DNA of 42,845 nucleotides from the NCBI GenBank assembly GCA_021604865.1, contig BQJU01000063.1, positions 1 through 42,845 on the forward strand. Direction: 5' to 3'. The notes below the pieces were generated by a model that saw only the letters and a program-made list of their open reading frames with translations, was not told the origin of the DNA and ran no database searches. Position 1 is the stretch's first letter. Each line of letters begins with the position of its first letter. Shown piece by piece: positions 25,193-33,983 of this stretch. The translations under genes were made by a program, and so were the position numbers. The stretch comes from Saprospiraceae bacterium (lineage in GTDB: Bacteria > Bacteroidota > Bacteroidia > Chitinophagales > Saprospiraceae).

Positions 25193-25376
25193 ACTAATCT
25201 TTGATTTATTAGAGTTGAAATAGGAATTAGATTATCGTGTATGTTTGGAGGAGCAGAGATAGTAGCCTTATTATTGCTGTTCCTCCTCTCATTTCAAGGC
25301 TAAACTACATTTTCAATTAGGAAATCCCAAATTTTATCGACTAACACCAGTACAGAAAAGAGGCAATCCGTTTTTC

Positions 25377-26480
25377 TTATCGTAAAATGACTAGTTTTTG
25401 CCCTTCTGTAAAACGTGTCGTTCCATCATTCAGCTGTAGCTGCAAATACCAAATACCGGAGGGTAGGTCATTTGTTTCAAGGCTCAGTTTGTAGGCACCT
25501 GGTGTTTGTCGGGTGTGCACCAGATGACGAACCTGCTGACCGTAGGGATCTACCAAAATGAGGTTTACCTGAAAAGCTTGTTGCAGTTGGTATTCGATGG
25601 TCACGGGGCCGCGGGCAGGATTGGGATGAGGCGAAGTAAAAGCATAAGGTAGCGGCCGAACTTCCTCAGCAGCCAAAATGGCGGAACAGGGTTCATTCAG
25701 ATTTTCCAGACAATACAGACGAGCCGCCAGGGTACAATCCAGGATAAAGGGATTGGGTTTGTCATCCTGATAGGAGGCAATTTTCATGGTACGCGACCAT
25801 TCCGCATCATCCACGGGGTCGATCAGGTGCCATTGGCAAAGGTCGGCGCGTTGATCGTTGAAAAAATTGGGATCTTCGGCATCGGCCTGAGCGCGGTACA
25901 TGGTATAAAAATAGAACATGGCCCGGGCAGCATTACCTTTGTGATCTTCCCGGGGTTCAAAAGCACCATTGCGGTATTCGCTATACAGGTCGAGATTACT
26001 GCCTGGTGGATTGGTTGAATACTGGTTCTGATAATACCAGCGTTCTGTTTGCCCATCGGGAATTTCGTGTAGGGGATGGCTGCCCCGAATCGAATTGACA
26101 TCAATACGTGTCGGGTATAAATGGTGCATATCCGAGTTGGCATTGCCAGATCCAGCGCCCATCCCTTGCGGGTAGGTATGTTCCAGGTTGAGGCCATTCG
26201 ATCCACCATCCATAAATGCCGCCACCGAAGGGTCCATAGTAGGATCGAGATAAATGGTGAAACCGGTATACACGCAGGTGAGGCTATCATCATGGCCATA
26301 TATCCGGGAATAAAGGGTATCTCTGGAGTCGCCGGAAGGTAATACGGTGGTGGGTTTATAGGTCTCTACGACGGCTTCAAAGAGGTCCTGCCCATCGAGG
26401 TCTGGAAAGATGTCCTGCTGAGCGAATACAGTATAAGAGATGCATAGAAATAGAAAGGTGTAGCAGTTGCGTATTTTCAT
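25377..26480 (-). CDS. Secreted endonuclease I family protein with T9SS type A sorting domain
   Basis: A 367-residue secreted nuclease of the endonuclease I (EndA/Vvn, PF04231) family. Signal peptide 1-20; catalytic domain about 28-265 with the beta-beta-alpha metal motif NLEHTYPQGMG (98-108, catalytic His101), DMHHLYPTRIDVNSIRGSHP (117-136) and the conserved HKGNAARAMFYFYTMY (180-195). After a linker the last 85 residues form a type A T9SS sorting domain: PHPNPARGPVTIEYQL, VDPYGQQVRHL, LPSGIWYLQLQ and a final KLVILR. The protein is thus exported by the same secretion pathway as the PorP/PorE genes nearby, and probably degrades extracellular DNA or RNA for nutrients. Confidence 0.93.
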   Translation of the reverse strand: MKIRNCYTFLFLCISYTVFAQQDIFPDLDGQDLFEAVVETYKPTTVLPSGDSRDTLYSRIYGHDDSLTCVYTGFTIYLDPTMDPSVAAFMDGGSNGLNLEHTYPQGMGAGSGNANSDMHHLYPTRIDVNSIRGSHPLHEIPDGQTERWYYQNQYSTNPPGSNLDLYSEYRNGAFEPREDHKGNAARAMFYFYTMYRAQADAEDPNFFNDQRADLCQWHLIDPVDDAEWSRTMKIASYQDDKPNPFILDCTLAARLYCLENLNEPCSAILAAEEVRPLPYAFTSPHPNPARGPVTIEYQLQQAFQVNLILVDPYGQQVRHLVHTRQTPGAYKLSLETNDLPSGIWYLQLQLNDGTTRFTEGQKLVILR

Positions 26481-26752
26481 AAAGGTTGTTTTTGGGGTAA
26501 AGATAGTGGGTGGGTTTTGGAAAGTGGAGTGTTGGTGGCAAAAGATAGCAAGTTTCGGGTGTTATCAGGACATGAATCTCCCTATTTTTGCTTTATCAAA
26601 ATCATTAGAGTTGTTATGCAGAGGTCAGGGTGGTGTGATGACTGAGAGCATGTCTGGTGGATATTCGAGTAAAGGAACGCGCCAGCGATGGGAAGCCATC
26701 CGTTTTAACATCATCGCACCCCCTGTGTACCAATTCATTTAAATAAACAGAG
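26481..26752. other. Intergenic gap between divergent genes
   Basis: This 272-base gap separates the endonuclease and ada-like genes and must contain both promoters. The minus strand reads TATCTTTA at 26498-26505, one base off the -7 consensus and 18 bases before the endonuclease start. Open frames in the gap are not protein-like. Nothing else is recognised. Confidence 0.4.
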
Positions 26753-27598
26753 ATGAAAGATCAGGACAATATCAACTTCGACCGTATTGCAACAGCAATT
26801 GGCTACATCAACACCCATTTCAAGCAACAGCCCAGTCTTGAAGAGGTTGCCGAAGTGGTACATCTAAGTCCATACCATTTTCAGCGTATATTCAAAGAAT
26901 GGGCAGGGGTCAGTCCCAAAAAGTTTTTACAGTACATCAGTATTGAATATGCCAAAAAACTGCTAAAGGAAGATCAGGCAACTCTATTTGAAACCTCTTA
27001 TGAAACCGGACTTTCCGGCACCAGCAGGCTGCATGACCTGTTCATTAATATAGAGGGTATGACACCAGCAGAATATAAAAATGGCGGCAAAAACATGTCG
27101 ATCAATTACAGTTTTGCCGATAGTCCGTTTGGGAATATATTGGTTGCATCGACACCGAAAGGGATATGCCACCTCGCCTTTATAAAGGATGAAGAACTGG
27201 CTTTTAATCAATTAAAACAGCAATATCCGAACGCTTCCTTCCATCAAAAAACTGACTTTATTCAGCAAAATGCGCTGTTCATTTTCACCCATGACTGGAA
27301 AAAGTTAAATGAAATCAAGCTTCACCTGAAGGGTACGGATTTTCAAATCAAAGTATGGGAAACCCTGGTTAAGATACCTATGGGAAAACTTGCGACTTAT
27401 GGTCAGGTAGCCCGAGAAATCCAGAATCCGAAAGCTTCGAGAGCGGTAGGTTCCGCTATTGGTGACAATCCGGTGGCTTTCCTTATTCCTTGTCACAGGG
27501 TAATCCAATCCTCGGGTAAATTTGGGCAATATCATTGGGGAAGCAATCGAAAAACAGCGATGATCGGCTGGGAGGCAGCTCAAACCATTTCTAAATAA
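26753..27598 (+). CDS. AraC-type regulator fused to O6-methylguanine-DNA methyltransferase (Ada-like)
   Basis: A 281-residue two-domain protein. Residues 8-108 form an AraC-type DNA-binding domain with two helix-turn-helix units (SLEEVAEVVHLSPYHFQRIFKE; then SYETGLSGTSRLHDLF). Residues 115-280 form the suicide methyltransferase that moves the alkyl group from O6-alkylguanine to its own cysteine: VWETLVKIPMGKLATYGQVA and the active site PCHRV with Cys247. The zinc-binding N-terminal Ada domain that senses methyl phosphotriesters is absent, so it resembles the shorter Ada variants common outside enteric bacteria. It probably repairs alkylation damage and may control its own gene. The alpha/beta hydrolase gene begins 11 bases downstream, in the same operon. 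Confidence 0.93.
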   Translation: MKDQDNINFDRIATAIGYINTHFKQQPSLEEVAEVVHLSPYHFQRIFKEWAGVSPKKFLQYISIEYAKKLLKEDQATLFETSYETGLSGTSRLHDLFINIEGMTPAEYKNGGKNMSINYSFADSPFGNILVASTPKGICHLAFIKDEELAFNQLKQQYPNASFHQKTDFIQQNALFIFTHDWKKLNEIKLHLKGTDFQIKVWETLVKIPMGKLATYGQVAREIQNPKASRAVGSAIGDNPVAFLIPCHRVIQSSGKFGQYHWGSNRKTAMIGWEAAQTISK

Positions 27599-27609
27599 CC
27601 AAAAATCAA

Positions 27610-28344
27610 ATGGAAAAGAAAACTTTTATCCTGATCCACGGTTCCTGGCACAGTGCATGGAACTGGCACAAAGTAACCCCACTTCTTGAAAAGCAGGGAC
27701 ATACAGTATATGCTATTGATTTACCAGGTATGGGGAGAGACAAAACACCCATTCAGGAGGTTATTTTTGAAAATACGGTCAACAAATTGTGTGCATTTAT
27801 TGATAGCATTGATGGCAAGGTCATTTTAGTGGGTCATAGTAAAAATGGCATCATGATTTCCCAGGTGGCAGAATATCGCCCACAGAAAATCGAAAAGCTC
27901 ATTTATTTGGCGGCTTACCTCATTCCCAATGGAAAAACACAAAAAGAATATTCCGCCCAAGACACAGAAGGATGGTTAAAGCCCTATGTGGTCATCCATG
28001 AAGATACCAAATCCCATACTCTTCAACCTGAAATTTTCAAAGCGGGTTTGTACCATGATTGCGATGAAGAGATCACAGAAATGGCGAAAGTTATTCTCAG
28101 TCATGAACCCATAGAATCCGGGCTTGCTGTCCTTGATCTTAGCGAGAAGCGTTTCGGCAGCATTCCAAGATTCTACATCGAATGTACAGAGGATAGAGCG
28201 GTAACGCCTTTTATACAAAAAAAGATGTACACGGAAACGCCTTGTAAAAAGGTTTATAAGCTGGCAACGAGCCACTCTCCTTTTTTTAGTAAACCACAAG
28301 AGCTGGTTGATATTTTCTTTGACATTGCTTTTGGTGAAGGTTAA
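27610..28344 (+). CDS. Alpha/beta hydrolase
   Basis: A 244-residue cytoplasmic alpha/beta hydrolase of the type related to plant methyl-ester esterases and hydroxynitrile lyases. The oxyanion-hole segment is LIHGSWHSAWNWHK (8-21). The nucleophile elbow is VGHSKNG, with Ser77. Likely acid and histidine of the triad are Asp195 (CTEDRAVTP) and His222 (TSHSPFF). The substrate cannot be told from sequence. It follows the ada-like gene by 11 bases with the same direction, so it is probably co-expressed; a link to alkylation repair is possible but only inferred. Confidence 0.88.
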   Translation: MEKKTFILIHGSWHSAWNWHKVTPLLEKQGHTVYAIDLPGMGRDKTPIQEVIFENTVNKLCAFIDSIDGKVILVGHSKNGIMISQVAEYRPQKIEKLIYLAAYLIPNGKTQKEYSAQDTEGWLKPYVVIHEDTKSHTLQPEIFKAGLYHDCDEEITEMAKVILSHEPIESGLAVLDLSEKRFGSIPRFYIECTEDRAVTPFIQKKMYTETPCKKVYKLATSHSPFFSKPQELVDIFFDIAFGEG

Positions 28345-28386
28345 TAATCAAAAATTCAGTGTAACAATTGCGGGTTTAAAATCAAT

Positions 28387-28532
28387 GGGAGTGTACGGGA
28401 AAGTGTGTTTTTTTCACCACAGAGGCGCAGGGGACGCGGAGACTCACGGTGTAATTCATTGATTTCCAACGACTCATACAATTAACTAGAAGTTGAAGAT
28501 TCTGAGGTAGACACACTTTATTAGACACTCCC
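28387..28532. repeat. Intergenic element with 22-base inverted ends and CACCACAGAGG core
   Basis: The ends 28387-28408 and 28511-28532 are imperfect inverted repeats, both built from GGGAGTGT...AAAGTGTGT. Just inside the left end sits TTTTTTCACCACAGAGGCGCAG (28409-28430 region), with a short CACC/GGTG pair closing it at 28415-28450. A CACCACAGAGGC(A/G)CAGAG-like sequence is, from memory, a repeat found between genes in many unrelated bacteria. No coding sequence is present. Confidence 0.55.
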
Positions 28533-28556
28533 AATCAATCTTATTAGGAATGGCTT

Positions 28557-28720
28557 TAAGTGCCTGTTTGGAGAGTAGTGGCCAAGCGCGGTTTTCGCGT
28601 CTAGGCTGGTAACAAAATAGCTCGCCTGAAACAGACAACTTATTCTTCGCTGCCCCCTAAGGGGGCAGCGAAAAGGATTCTTTGCAGCCAAATGGCTGGT
28701 CTCCAAACATACCCTCAATA
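28557..28720 (+). repeat. Composite repeat with inverted ends and internal hairpin
   Basis: A stretch of about 164 bases is bounded by GTTTGGAGA (28566-28574) and its exact inverse TCTCCAAAC (28700-28708), within longer arms related to the palindrome at 22146-22188. The inner right part, GAAAAGGATTCTTTGCAGCCAAA, matches copies A and B of the dispersed repeat. A 12-bp perfect hairpin, TTCGCTGCCCCC/GGGGGCAGCGAA, with a 3-base loop lies at 28646-28672. It looks like the most complete member of the family in this window. The remainder of the 28345-28938 gap shows no gene. Confidence 0.65.
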
Positions 28721-28938
28721 AACTCCGGTCAAAATTGTGATCAATTTTCCCTATTTTAGTCCCTTGTAGCAAAAAAAAAATAAATTACCTCAACTCATTC
28801 CTCTCTCCTACCCCAACGGATCAATGTTACAAACAACCCCTGAATTTGAAAGGACGGTCATGGGTCCAAGCCAAAACATGCTATTATCTTGGCCCACTCG
28901 ATTTTAAGTTATATCTAAGGAATACAAAACAAAAGTTT

Positions 28939-29871
28939 ATGAAATCAGAAAAAGGCAAATACGAAAGACGAACTTTTCTCCAAACGGCGGGGGTTCTCAC
29001 TGCAGGGAGTATTATGCTGCCTCAATGGGCTTGTACAGATGCTTCCTCAAATGCTTCCAAGGAATCGGTTGCTGAAGAACCGGCCCCTATTATACAACCG
29101 AGTCTTGATAAATTCGGGATTCAGTTATATACCCTGAGGGAGGATATGCCAAAAGATCCCAAAGGGGTTTTAAAACAACTCGCTTCTTTTGGTTACCAAC
29201 AAATTGAAGGATTCGAAGGAAAACAAGGCATGTTTTGGGATATGCCACATACAGACTTCAAAACATACCTGGATGATCTTGGCCTGGAAATGGTTTCAAG
29301 TCATTGTAATATTTTTGAAAATTTTGAAACGAAAGCTGCTCAAGCAGCAGAGATTGGGATGGCCTATTTGATATGCCCATGGGTAGGCCCACAAAAGAGC
29401 GTCGAAGACTGGAAAAAGGTGACGGAAAAATTTAATGAATGTGGCAAGATCTGTAAGGATAACGGCATTCGTTTTGCCTACCACAACCACGAATATACCT
29501 TCAAAGCATTCTCTGGGATGATCCCCCACGATTTTTTAATGGAGAATACGGACCCGGAACTGGTCGACCATGAAATGGATATCTACTGGGTTGTGACCGG
29601 TGGAGCTGATCCAATCGATTACCTAACCAAATATCCCAACCGGTTTCGTCTTTGTCATGTCAAAGACCGCCTAAAAACTGCTGCTCCAGACGAAAGGGAG
29701 GCTTCATGTGACCTGGGGACGGGTTCGATTGATTTTCCAAAAATTTTAAAAGTTGCTGCCGATAATGGCATGAAATATTTTATTTTGGAACAGGAGCGAT
29801 ACGATAATTCTACGCCGGTCAAAAGCGCTGAGGTTGGTGCGGAGTATTTGAAGAAACTGGTGTTTGTTTAA
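28939..29871 (+). CDS. Exported sugar phosphate isomerase/epimerase-like protein
   Basis: A 310-residue protein of the AP endonuclease 2/xylose isomerase-like TIM-barrel superfamily. I start at ATG 28939 since the export signal begins there: KYERRTFLQTAGVLTAG, a twin-arginine type signal, followed by a possible lipobox LPQWAC. The barrel has FGIQLYTLREDMP (about 57-69), WDMPHTDFKTYLDDLGLEM with VSSHCNIF, YHNHEYTF (a conserved metal-site histidine/glutamate strand), DHEMDIYWVVTGGADP and CHVKDR. These match the family's metal-ligand positions. Tat-exported members are frequent in Bacteroidota and Planctomycetes and are thought to act on sugars such as 3-keto-glycosides or inositols; the exact substrate is unknown. 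Confidence 0.88.
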   Translation: MKSEKGKYERRTFLQTAGVLTAGSIMLPQWACTDASSNASKESVAEEPAPIIQPSLDKFGIQLYTLREDMPKDPKGVLKQLASFGYQQIEGFEGKQGMFWDMPHTDFKTYLDDLGLEMVSSHCNIFENFETKAAQAAEIGMAYLICPWVGPQKSVEDWKKVTEKFNECGKICKDNGIRFAYHNHEYTFKAFSGMIPHDFLMENTDPELVDHEMDIYWVVTGGADPIDYLTKYPNRFRLCHVKDRLKTAAPDEREASCDLGTGSIDFPKILKVAADNGMKYFILEQERYDNSTPVKSAEVGAEYLKKLVFV

Positions 29872-29918
29872 TTTTTTTTGTATTAAATAAAGGGGTTGAG
29901 TCTCATCGTTTATCAAGT

Positions 29919-30800
29919 GTGAAATATTTAAAATGCATATTATTAATTGTGCTTATTGTGGGCTGCAAAAGCGCTAATAAATATGATCGGAATCAACCCC
30001 CTTATTTTTTCTCACATTCATTAACTTCCTCCATTGAATTTGCTGGTGGGAAGATAACCACAACTAATGGGATTAATTTCTCAAAAAACGGCTTGGACTT
30101 GTACACTTCCAGGCCTATTGAAAAAACATTTGAGAATGGTAAACCATATATGGGAATTTTTCTATCCACTTATCATGACAATAAATGGAGTAAGCCAGAA
30201 ATGGTTCAATTGGGGCAGGACATAGATGCTTATCACCCGGTACTCTCAATAGATAACAAAACCTTATATTTCAATTCAAGGTCACATCCTGATTCAACTA
30301 ACCTGTCTATACCACATAATATATGGTGCTCACAGAAAACTTCACAAGGTTGGTCAGCACCAAAAATGGTAGAAGGAATAAACAGCCCAACTTATGATTC
30401 ATACCCTACCGTTGCTAAAAGCAATAACCTATATTTTAATTCTGACAGACCGGGCGGTAAAGGTGGCATGGATATTTATATTTCTCATTATGACAATGGT
30501 AAATACCAAAAACCAATAAATATTGAAAAGCTTAATTCGCCTGATGTGGAAAATGATTTAGTAGTTGACCCCAATGAGGAATTTTTAATTTTTAACCGGT
30601 ATATTGACGCTAGCAAAGAAATGGATTTGTACATTTCTTATAAAGAAGGAAATGATTGGAAAACACCAAGAAAGTTGCATAAAATAAATTCGCCTGACAA
30701 ATGGGAGTTAACGCCTACCTTATCTCCTGACGGAAAGTATTTCTTTTATGAGCTGGATGGTAAAATTATGCAAATTGACCTTTCAGAATTGAATCAATAA
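29919..30800 (+). CDS. PD40 beta-propeller lipoprotein
   Basis: A 293-residue lipoprotein starting with GTG at 29919; the signal KCILLIVLIVGC gives lipidated Cys16. The rest is made of WD40-like PD40 repeats: GLDLYTSRP, NKTLYFNSRS, NNLYFNSDRPGGKGGMDIYIS, EFLIFNRYID...MDLYIS and DGKYFFYELDGK. These resemble the propeller part of the PorE-like protein in this window but without TPR or OmpA domains. It is probably anchored in the outer membrane facing the periplasm, role unknown. The gene is visibly more AT-rich than its neighbours. It lies 12 bases upstream of the TIGR02117-like gene and is likely co-transcribed. Confidence 0.85.
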   Translation: MKYLKCILLIVLIVGCKSANKYDRNQPPYFFSHSLTSSIEFAGGKITTTNGINFSKNGLDLYTSRPIEKTFENGKPYMGIFLSTYHDNKWSKPEMVQLGQDIDAYHPVLSIDNKTLYFNSRSHPDSTNLSIPHNIWCSQKTSQGWSAPKMVEGINSPTYDSYPTVAKSNNLYFNSDRPGGKGGMDIYISHYDNGKYQKPINIEKLNSPDVENDLVVDPNEEFLIFNRYIDASKEMDLYISYKEGNDWKTPRKLHKINSPDKWELTPTLSPDGKYFFYELDGKIMQIDLSELNQ

Positions 30801-30812
30801 AACAGTTTAACC

Positions 30813-31487
30813 TTGAAAAGAGTCCTAAAAATCATCGGAATAACACTTCTAACTTTTATAGGCTTAATCGTACTATACTTACTTTCCGCCTTTCTCCTTT
30901 CCAAAATAACCATAGAAAGGGACCCCAATGCTAAAGGTGAAATGGCCATCTACATTTTGACCAACGGTGTGCATACCGATATCGTGATGCCGACTCGTAA
31001 TGAGCACATGGACTGGAGCAAAAAAATCAAATATACCAATACGAAATCAGCCGATAGTACTCACCAATATCTGGCTATGGGCTGGGGCGATAAAGGCTTT
31101 TATTTAGAAACACCAACCTGGGCTGAATTGAAGCCATCCGTTGCTTTTAATGCTGCTTTTGGGTTGAGCACAACGGCTATGCACACTACTTTTTATACCT
31201 CGTTAACTGAAAGTGAAACTTGCAAAAAGATCATGATTAGTACAAAGCAGTACTCAAAGCTAATCGATTACATCACCAACAGTTTTCAACAGGATGCCAA
31301 TGGCCACTTTATTCACATCCCAACGGATGCCACCTATGGAAATGCCGATGCTTTTTACGAAGCGACGGGCAGTTATAGCATGTTGCATACCTGCAATAGC
31401 TGGGCTAATGGTGGACTGAAAAATAGTGGGCTAAAGAGTTGTCTTTGGACGGCATTTGATACAGGGATTTTTTCGAAGTATGAGTAG
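30813..31487 (+). CDS. TIGR02117/DUF2459 family membrane-anchored protein
   Basis: A 224-residue protein starting with TTG at 30813. Residues 4-30 form one membrane helix (ITLLTFIGLIVLYLLSAFLL); the rest is outside the cytoplasm. The family traits are the strand IYILTNGVHTDIVMP (about 46-60), LAMGWGDKGFYLETPTW (about 87-103), the middle FYTSLTESETC, and the end LHTCNSWANGGLKNSGL, with a conserved cysteine and asparagine. This is the TIGR02117/DUF2459 family. The Cys/His pattern is suggestive of a papain-like (NlpC/P60-type) fold, but no activity is established. A PD40 lipoprotein gene precedes it in the same operon. Confidence 0.82.
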   Translation: MKRVLKIIGITLLTFIGLIVLYLLSAFLLSKITIERDPNAKGEMAIYILTNGVHTDIVMPTRNEHMDWSKKIKYTNTKSADSTHQYLAMGWGDKGFYLETPTWAELKPSVAFNAAFGLSTTAMHTTFYTSLTESETCKKIMISTKQYSKLIDYITNSFQQDANGHFIHIPTDATYGNADAFYEATGSYSMLHTCNSWANGGLKNSGLKSCLWTAFDTGIFSKYE

Positions 31488-31715
31488 GTTCTTGTTTCGT
31501 TTTGTGTAATCTGTTAATTTCCAGCTATCAGGAGTAGCATTGTCAAAAGGGATCTATTTCATTCAATTCCATTTCGAGGATTTTATGGTCACCAATAAAA
31601 TTGTAAAGGAGTAACATCAAACCCATTTCATTTTACAAAATATGTTAATTCTCCCTCCCCAACCAAAGCATTAGAGCAGGTTGATTATCTTTGCCAGCCA
31701 AAACCGAGAAAACAC
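31488..31715 (+). other. Intergenic gap with promoter for the SprB-repeat gene
   Basis: A 228-base gap. TATCTTTG at 31686-31693 exactly fits the TAnnTTTG box, 22 bases upstream of the ATG; no good -33 box was seen. Nothing else is recognised. Confidence 0.5.
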
Positions 31716-33872
31716 ATGCCCCAAAGACTTAACTTTGTTGTATTCCTAACATTTCTTACGCTCAGCCTTCACGCCCAGGATATTTTCCTCAGCACTCTCA
31801 ATGGTCAACTTTATTCTCTAAATCTGGATGATTGCTCTACCCAATTGATTGGTAGCATGCCGGTGAGTTCTACGGATATCAGTTTTCATCCCAATGGCAA
31901 TTTGTATGCGGTGACCGGCTCCGGGCGTTTGTATGAGATTGATGTAGCGGCGGGTACGAGTAGTCTGGTTCATATCTTTGAAGCATCAGCCGGACAACTG
32001 TATACGGCATTGACCATTTCGGCTGATGGTACTTTTTATGCCTGTGGCCTTGCGGGTGAATTGTGGTCGTATGACCTGGCTACCAATACAGGTCAGTTTT
32101 TGGGTAATGTAGGCTACGGAGCAGAAGGGGATCTGACCTTTTTTGATGGTGAGTTATACATGGCTGCGACGGGTGACAATATTGTGCTGGTTGATATCAA
32201 CAACCCGGCTAATAGTACGGTTGTTATCAATGATAATGTGCCGGGCCGTATCTTTGGGGTTGTCTCTTATGCAGCCAGTTGTGAAGAGGTGCAGACCTTT
32301 GCACTAACCGATAATGCCGCCAATATCTACCTGATTGATTTTGAAAATGCTTCGCTGAGTCTGTATTGTCAGATTCCGCTAGCGATCAGTGGTGGTGCCA
32401 GTACATTTGAGTTTTTGGGTTCCAACCCGGTGGATATTTTGGAAATAACCACTAATGACTTTTCCTGTGATACCAGCGATGGTACCCTCTCCGTGCAAGC
32501 ATCGGGCGGAATTGGTGCACTTAGCTACTCACTCGATGGTATTAACTTCCAAGCTTCGCCAAATTTCACCAACCTACCTACTGACGATTATACGGTTTAT
32601 GTGCAGGATGAAGTCGGTTGTCTGGTGGATGAACTCGTTGAACTAAATTTAGAAGTGCCCGTCATTATTGATATAGAAACCACCTTTGCCAGCTGTGGCG
32701 AAGAGAATGGCAGCCTGTCGTTTAATATTGTTGAAGGCGTGCCACCTTTTCAGGTGTCGCTTGACGAAGGGCCATTTACATCTGCTACTCAATTTGGAAA
32801 TCTCGCACCTGGTACTTATGCCATTGAGGTGGTTGGCGCAAATGGCTGTTCAGCCTCTATTGTTGTTAATATTGGCAGCTTTAACACCCCGGAAATCTCT
32901 GATCTACTCGTCACCGGCACCTCCTGTGGAGAAGATAATGGGAGCATTAGCTTCTCGGTAAATGGGGGGCAACAACCCTATGTATTTCGCATTGATGGCG
33001 AGATAGTTACGACAACTGCGGTCAATAATCTATCCTCTGGAAGTTATGCTTTAGACGTGTCAGATGCTAGCGGGTGTACCGTTGCCGAAACGCTGAATAT
33101 TGCGGCAAGCTCCGAACTGTTGATCGAGGGCGTAATGCTCGAAAATAGTTCTTGTGGGTTACCCAATGGCCTGGTAGAGATCATCGCCTCGGGTGGGGCG
33201 GAGCCATTGACCTATAGTTTAAGTGGATTGGCGCCCAGTGCAACACCTCTTTTTGACAACATTCCTGCTGGCGGGTATATGGTGGCTGTAACTGATCCGG
33301 ACGGCTGTATGGCTACGACTGATATTGAAATTGAAGGATCGGCAGCCCCGGTATTAAGTGCTGACTTAGTGAGCCCGGCAAGTTGTAACGAAGCCAACGG
33401 ACAATTGCAATTTACGCTAACCGGCGGCAGTGGCGATTTGCAACTGAATCTCAATGGAAAAGTCTTGCCGCCCAATTATCAATTGGAGGCGTTGGCGGCA
33501 GGCGAATACCTGCTCATGGCCACGGATTCTCTGGCCTGCACCGATACCCTGGCCTTTAGCATCCCTTCAGGTCTGTGCCCAGTATATCTGCCCAACGCTT
33601 TTTCTCCAAATGATGATGGTATCAACGACATTTTTCGACCTATGGCTATTAATGACCTGGGCGCTACGATCCATCGCTTTCTCATTTTTGACCGCTGGGG
33701 CGGAATAGTGCATTCCGTGGCGGAGTTGACGTTTTCGGACCCGGCAGTGGCGTGGCGGGGGCGCAAAAATGGGAAGTTGCTGCCCGTTGGTGTTTATACC
33801 TATTTGTTGGAAATTGGTTATGCTAGTGGGGAGGTAGCCCAATTGGCGGGAGATGTGATGATAGTACGGTGA
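31716..33872 (+). CDS. T9SS type B sorting domain protein with SprB-type repeats
   Basis: A 718-residue secreted surface protein. Signal peptide 1-20; residues 21-235 form a propeller-like domain (LYSLNLDDCS, GNLYAVTGSGRLYEID, GELYMAATGDN). Then come five SprB-type repeats of about 75 residues (roughly 240-312, 313-388, 389-465, 466-543 and 544-618). Each carries a cysteine pair some 51 residues apart (C251/C302, C327/C378, C404/C454, C480/C531, C557/C608), a D/N-G-(S/T/Q)-L start and the closing G-x-Y-x-(V/L)-x-(V/A)-x-D/G pattern. The last 98 residues are a gliding-motility-associated type B sorting domain: YLPNAFSPNDDGINDIFRP, FDRWGG and PVGVYTYLLEI. It is thus exported by T9SS, possibly with a PorP/SprF partner, to the cell surface. 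Confidence 0.93.
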   Translation: MPQRLNFVVFLTFLTLSLHAQDIFLSTLNGQLYSLNLDDCSTQLIGSMPVSSTDISFHPNGNLYAVTGSGRLYEIDVAAGTSSLVHIFEASAGQLYTALTISADGTFYACGLAGELWSYDLATNTGQFLGNVGYGAEGDLTFFDGELYMAATGDNIVLVDINNPANSTVVINDNVPGRIFGVVSYAASCEEVQTFALTDNAANIYLIDFENASLSLYCQIPLAISGGASTFEFLGSNPVDILEITTNDFSCDTSDGTLSVQASGGIGALSYSLDGINFQASPNFTNLPTDDYTVYVQDEVGCLVDELVELNLEVPVIIDIETTFASCGEENGSLSFNIVEGVPPFQVSLDEGPFTSATQFGNLAPGTYAIEVVGANGCSASIVVNIGSFNTPEISDLLVTGTSCGEDNGSISFSVNGGQQPYVFRIDGEIVTTTAVNNLSSGSYALDVSDASGCTVAETLNIAASSELLIEGVMLENSSCGLPNGLVEIIASGGAEPLTYSLSGLAPSATPLFDNIPAGGYMVAVTDPDGCMATTDIEIEGSAAPVLSADLVSPASCNEANGQLQFTLTGGSGDLQLNLNGKVLPPNYQLEALAAGEYLLMATDSLACTDTLAFSIPSGLCPVYLPNAFSPNDDGINDIFRPMAINDLGATIHRFLIFDRWGGIVHSVAELTFSDPAVAWRGRKNGKLLPVGVYTYLLEIGYASGEVAQLAGDVMIVR

Positions 33873-33983
33873 GTGCTTTGAGCAGGGGTATTTCGAATAG
33901 ATAAATTGCGCTCAAAAAAGAAATTGGAACATTTTAATCAGGAATTATGTATATTAGAGTGAGATTATCAAAATGATACTGAC

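Noticed and set aside
26467-26742. Plus-strand open frame of 91 codons before the ada-like gene
   Set aside because: It begins inside the endonuclease signal-peptide region and has no protein-like pattern; the gap is more simply a divergent promoter region.
28521-28772. Minus-strand open frame of 83 codons inside the repeat-rich gap
   Set aside because: It runs through the inverted repeat and hairpin of the composite element, and its translation has no protein-like pattern.
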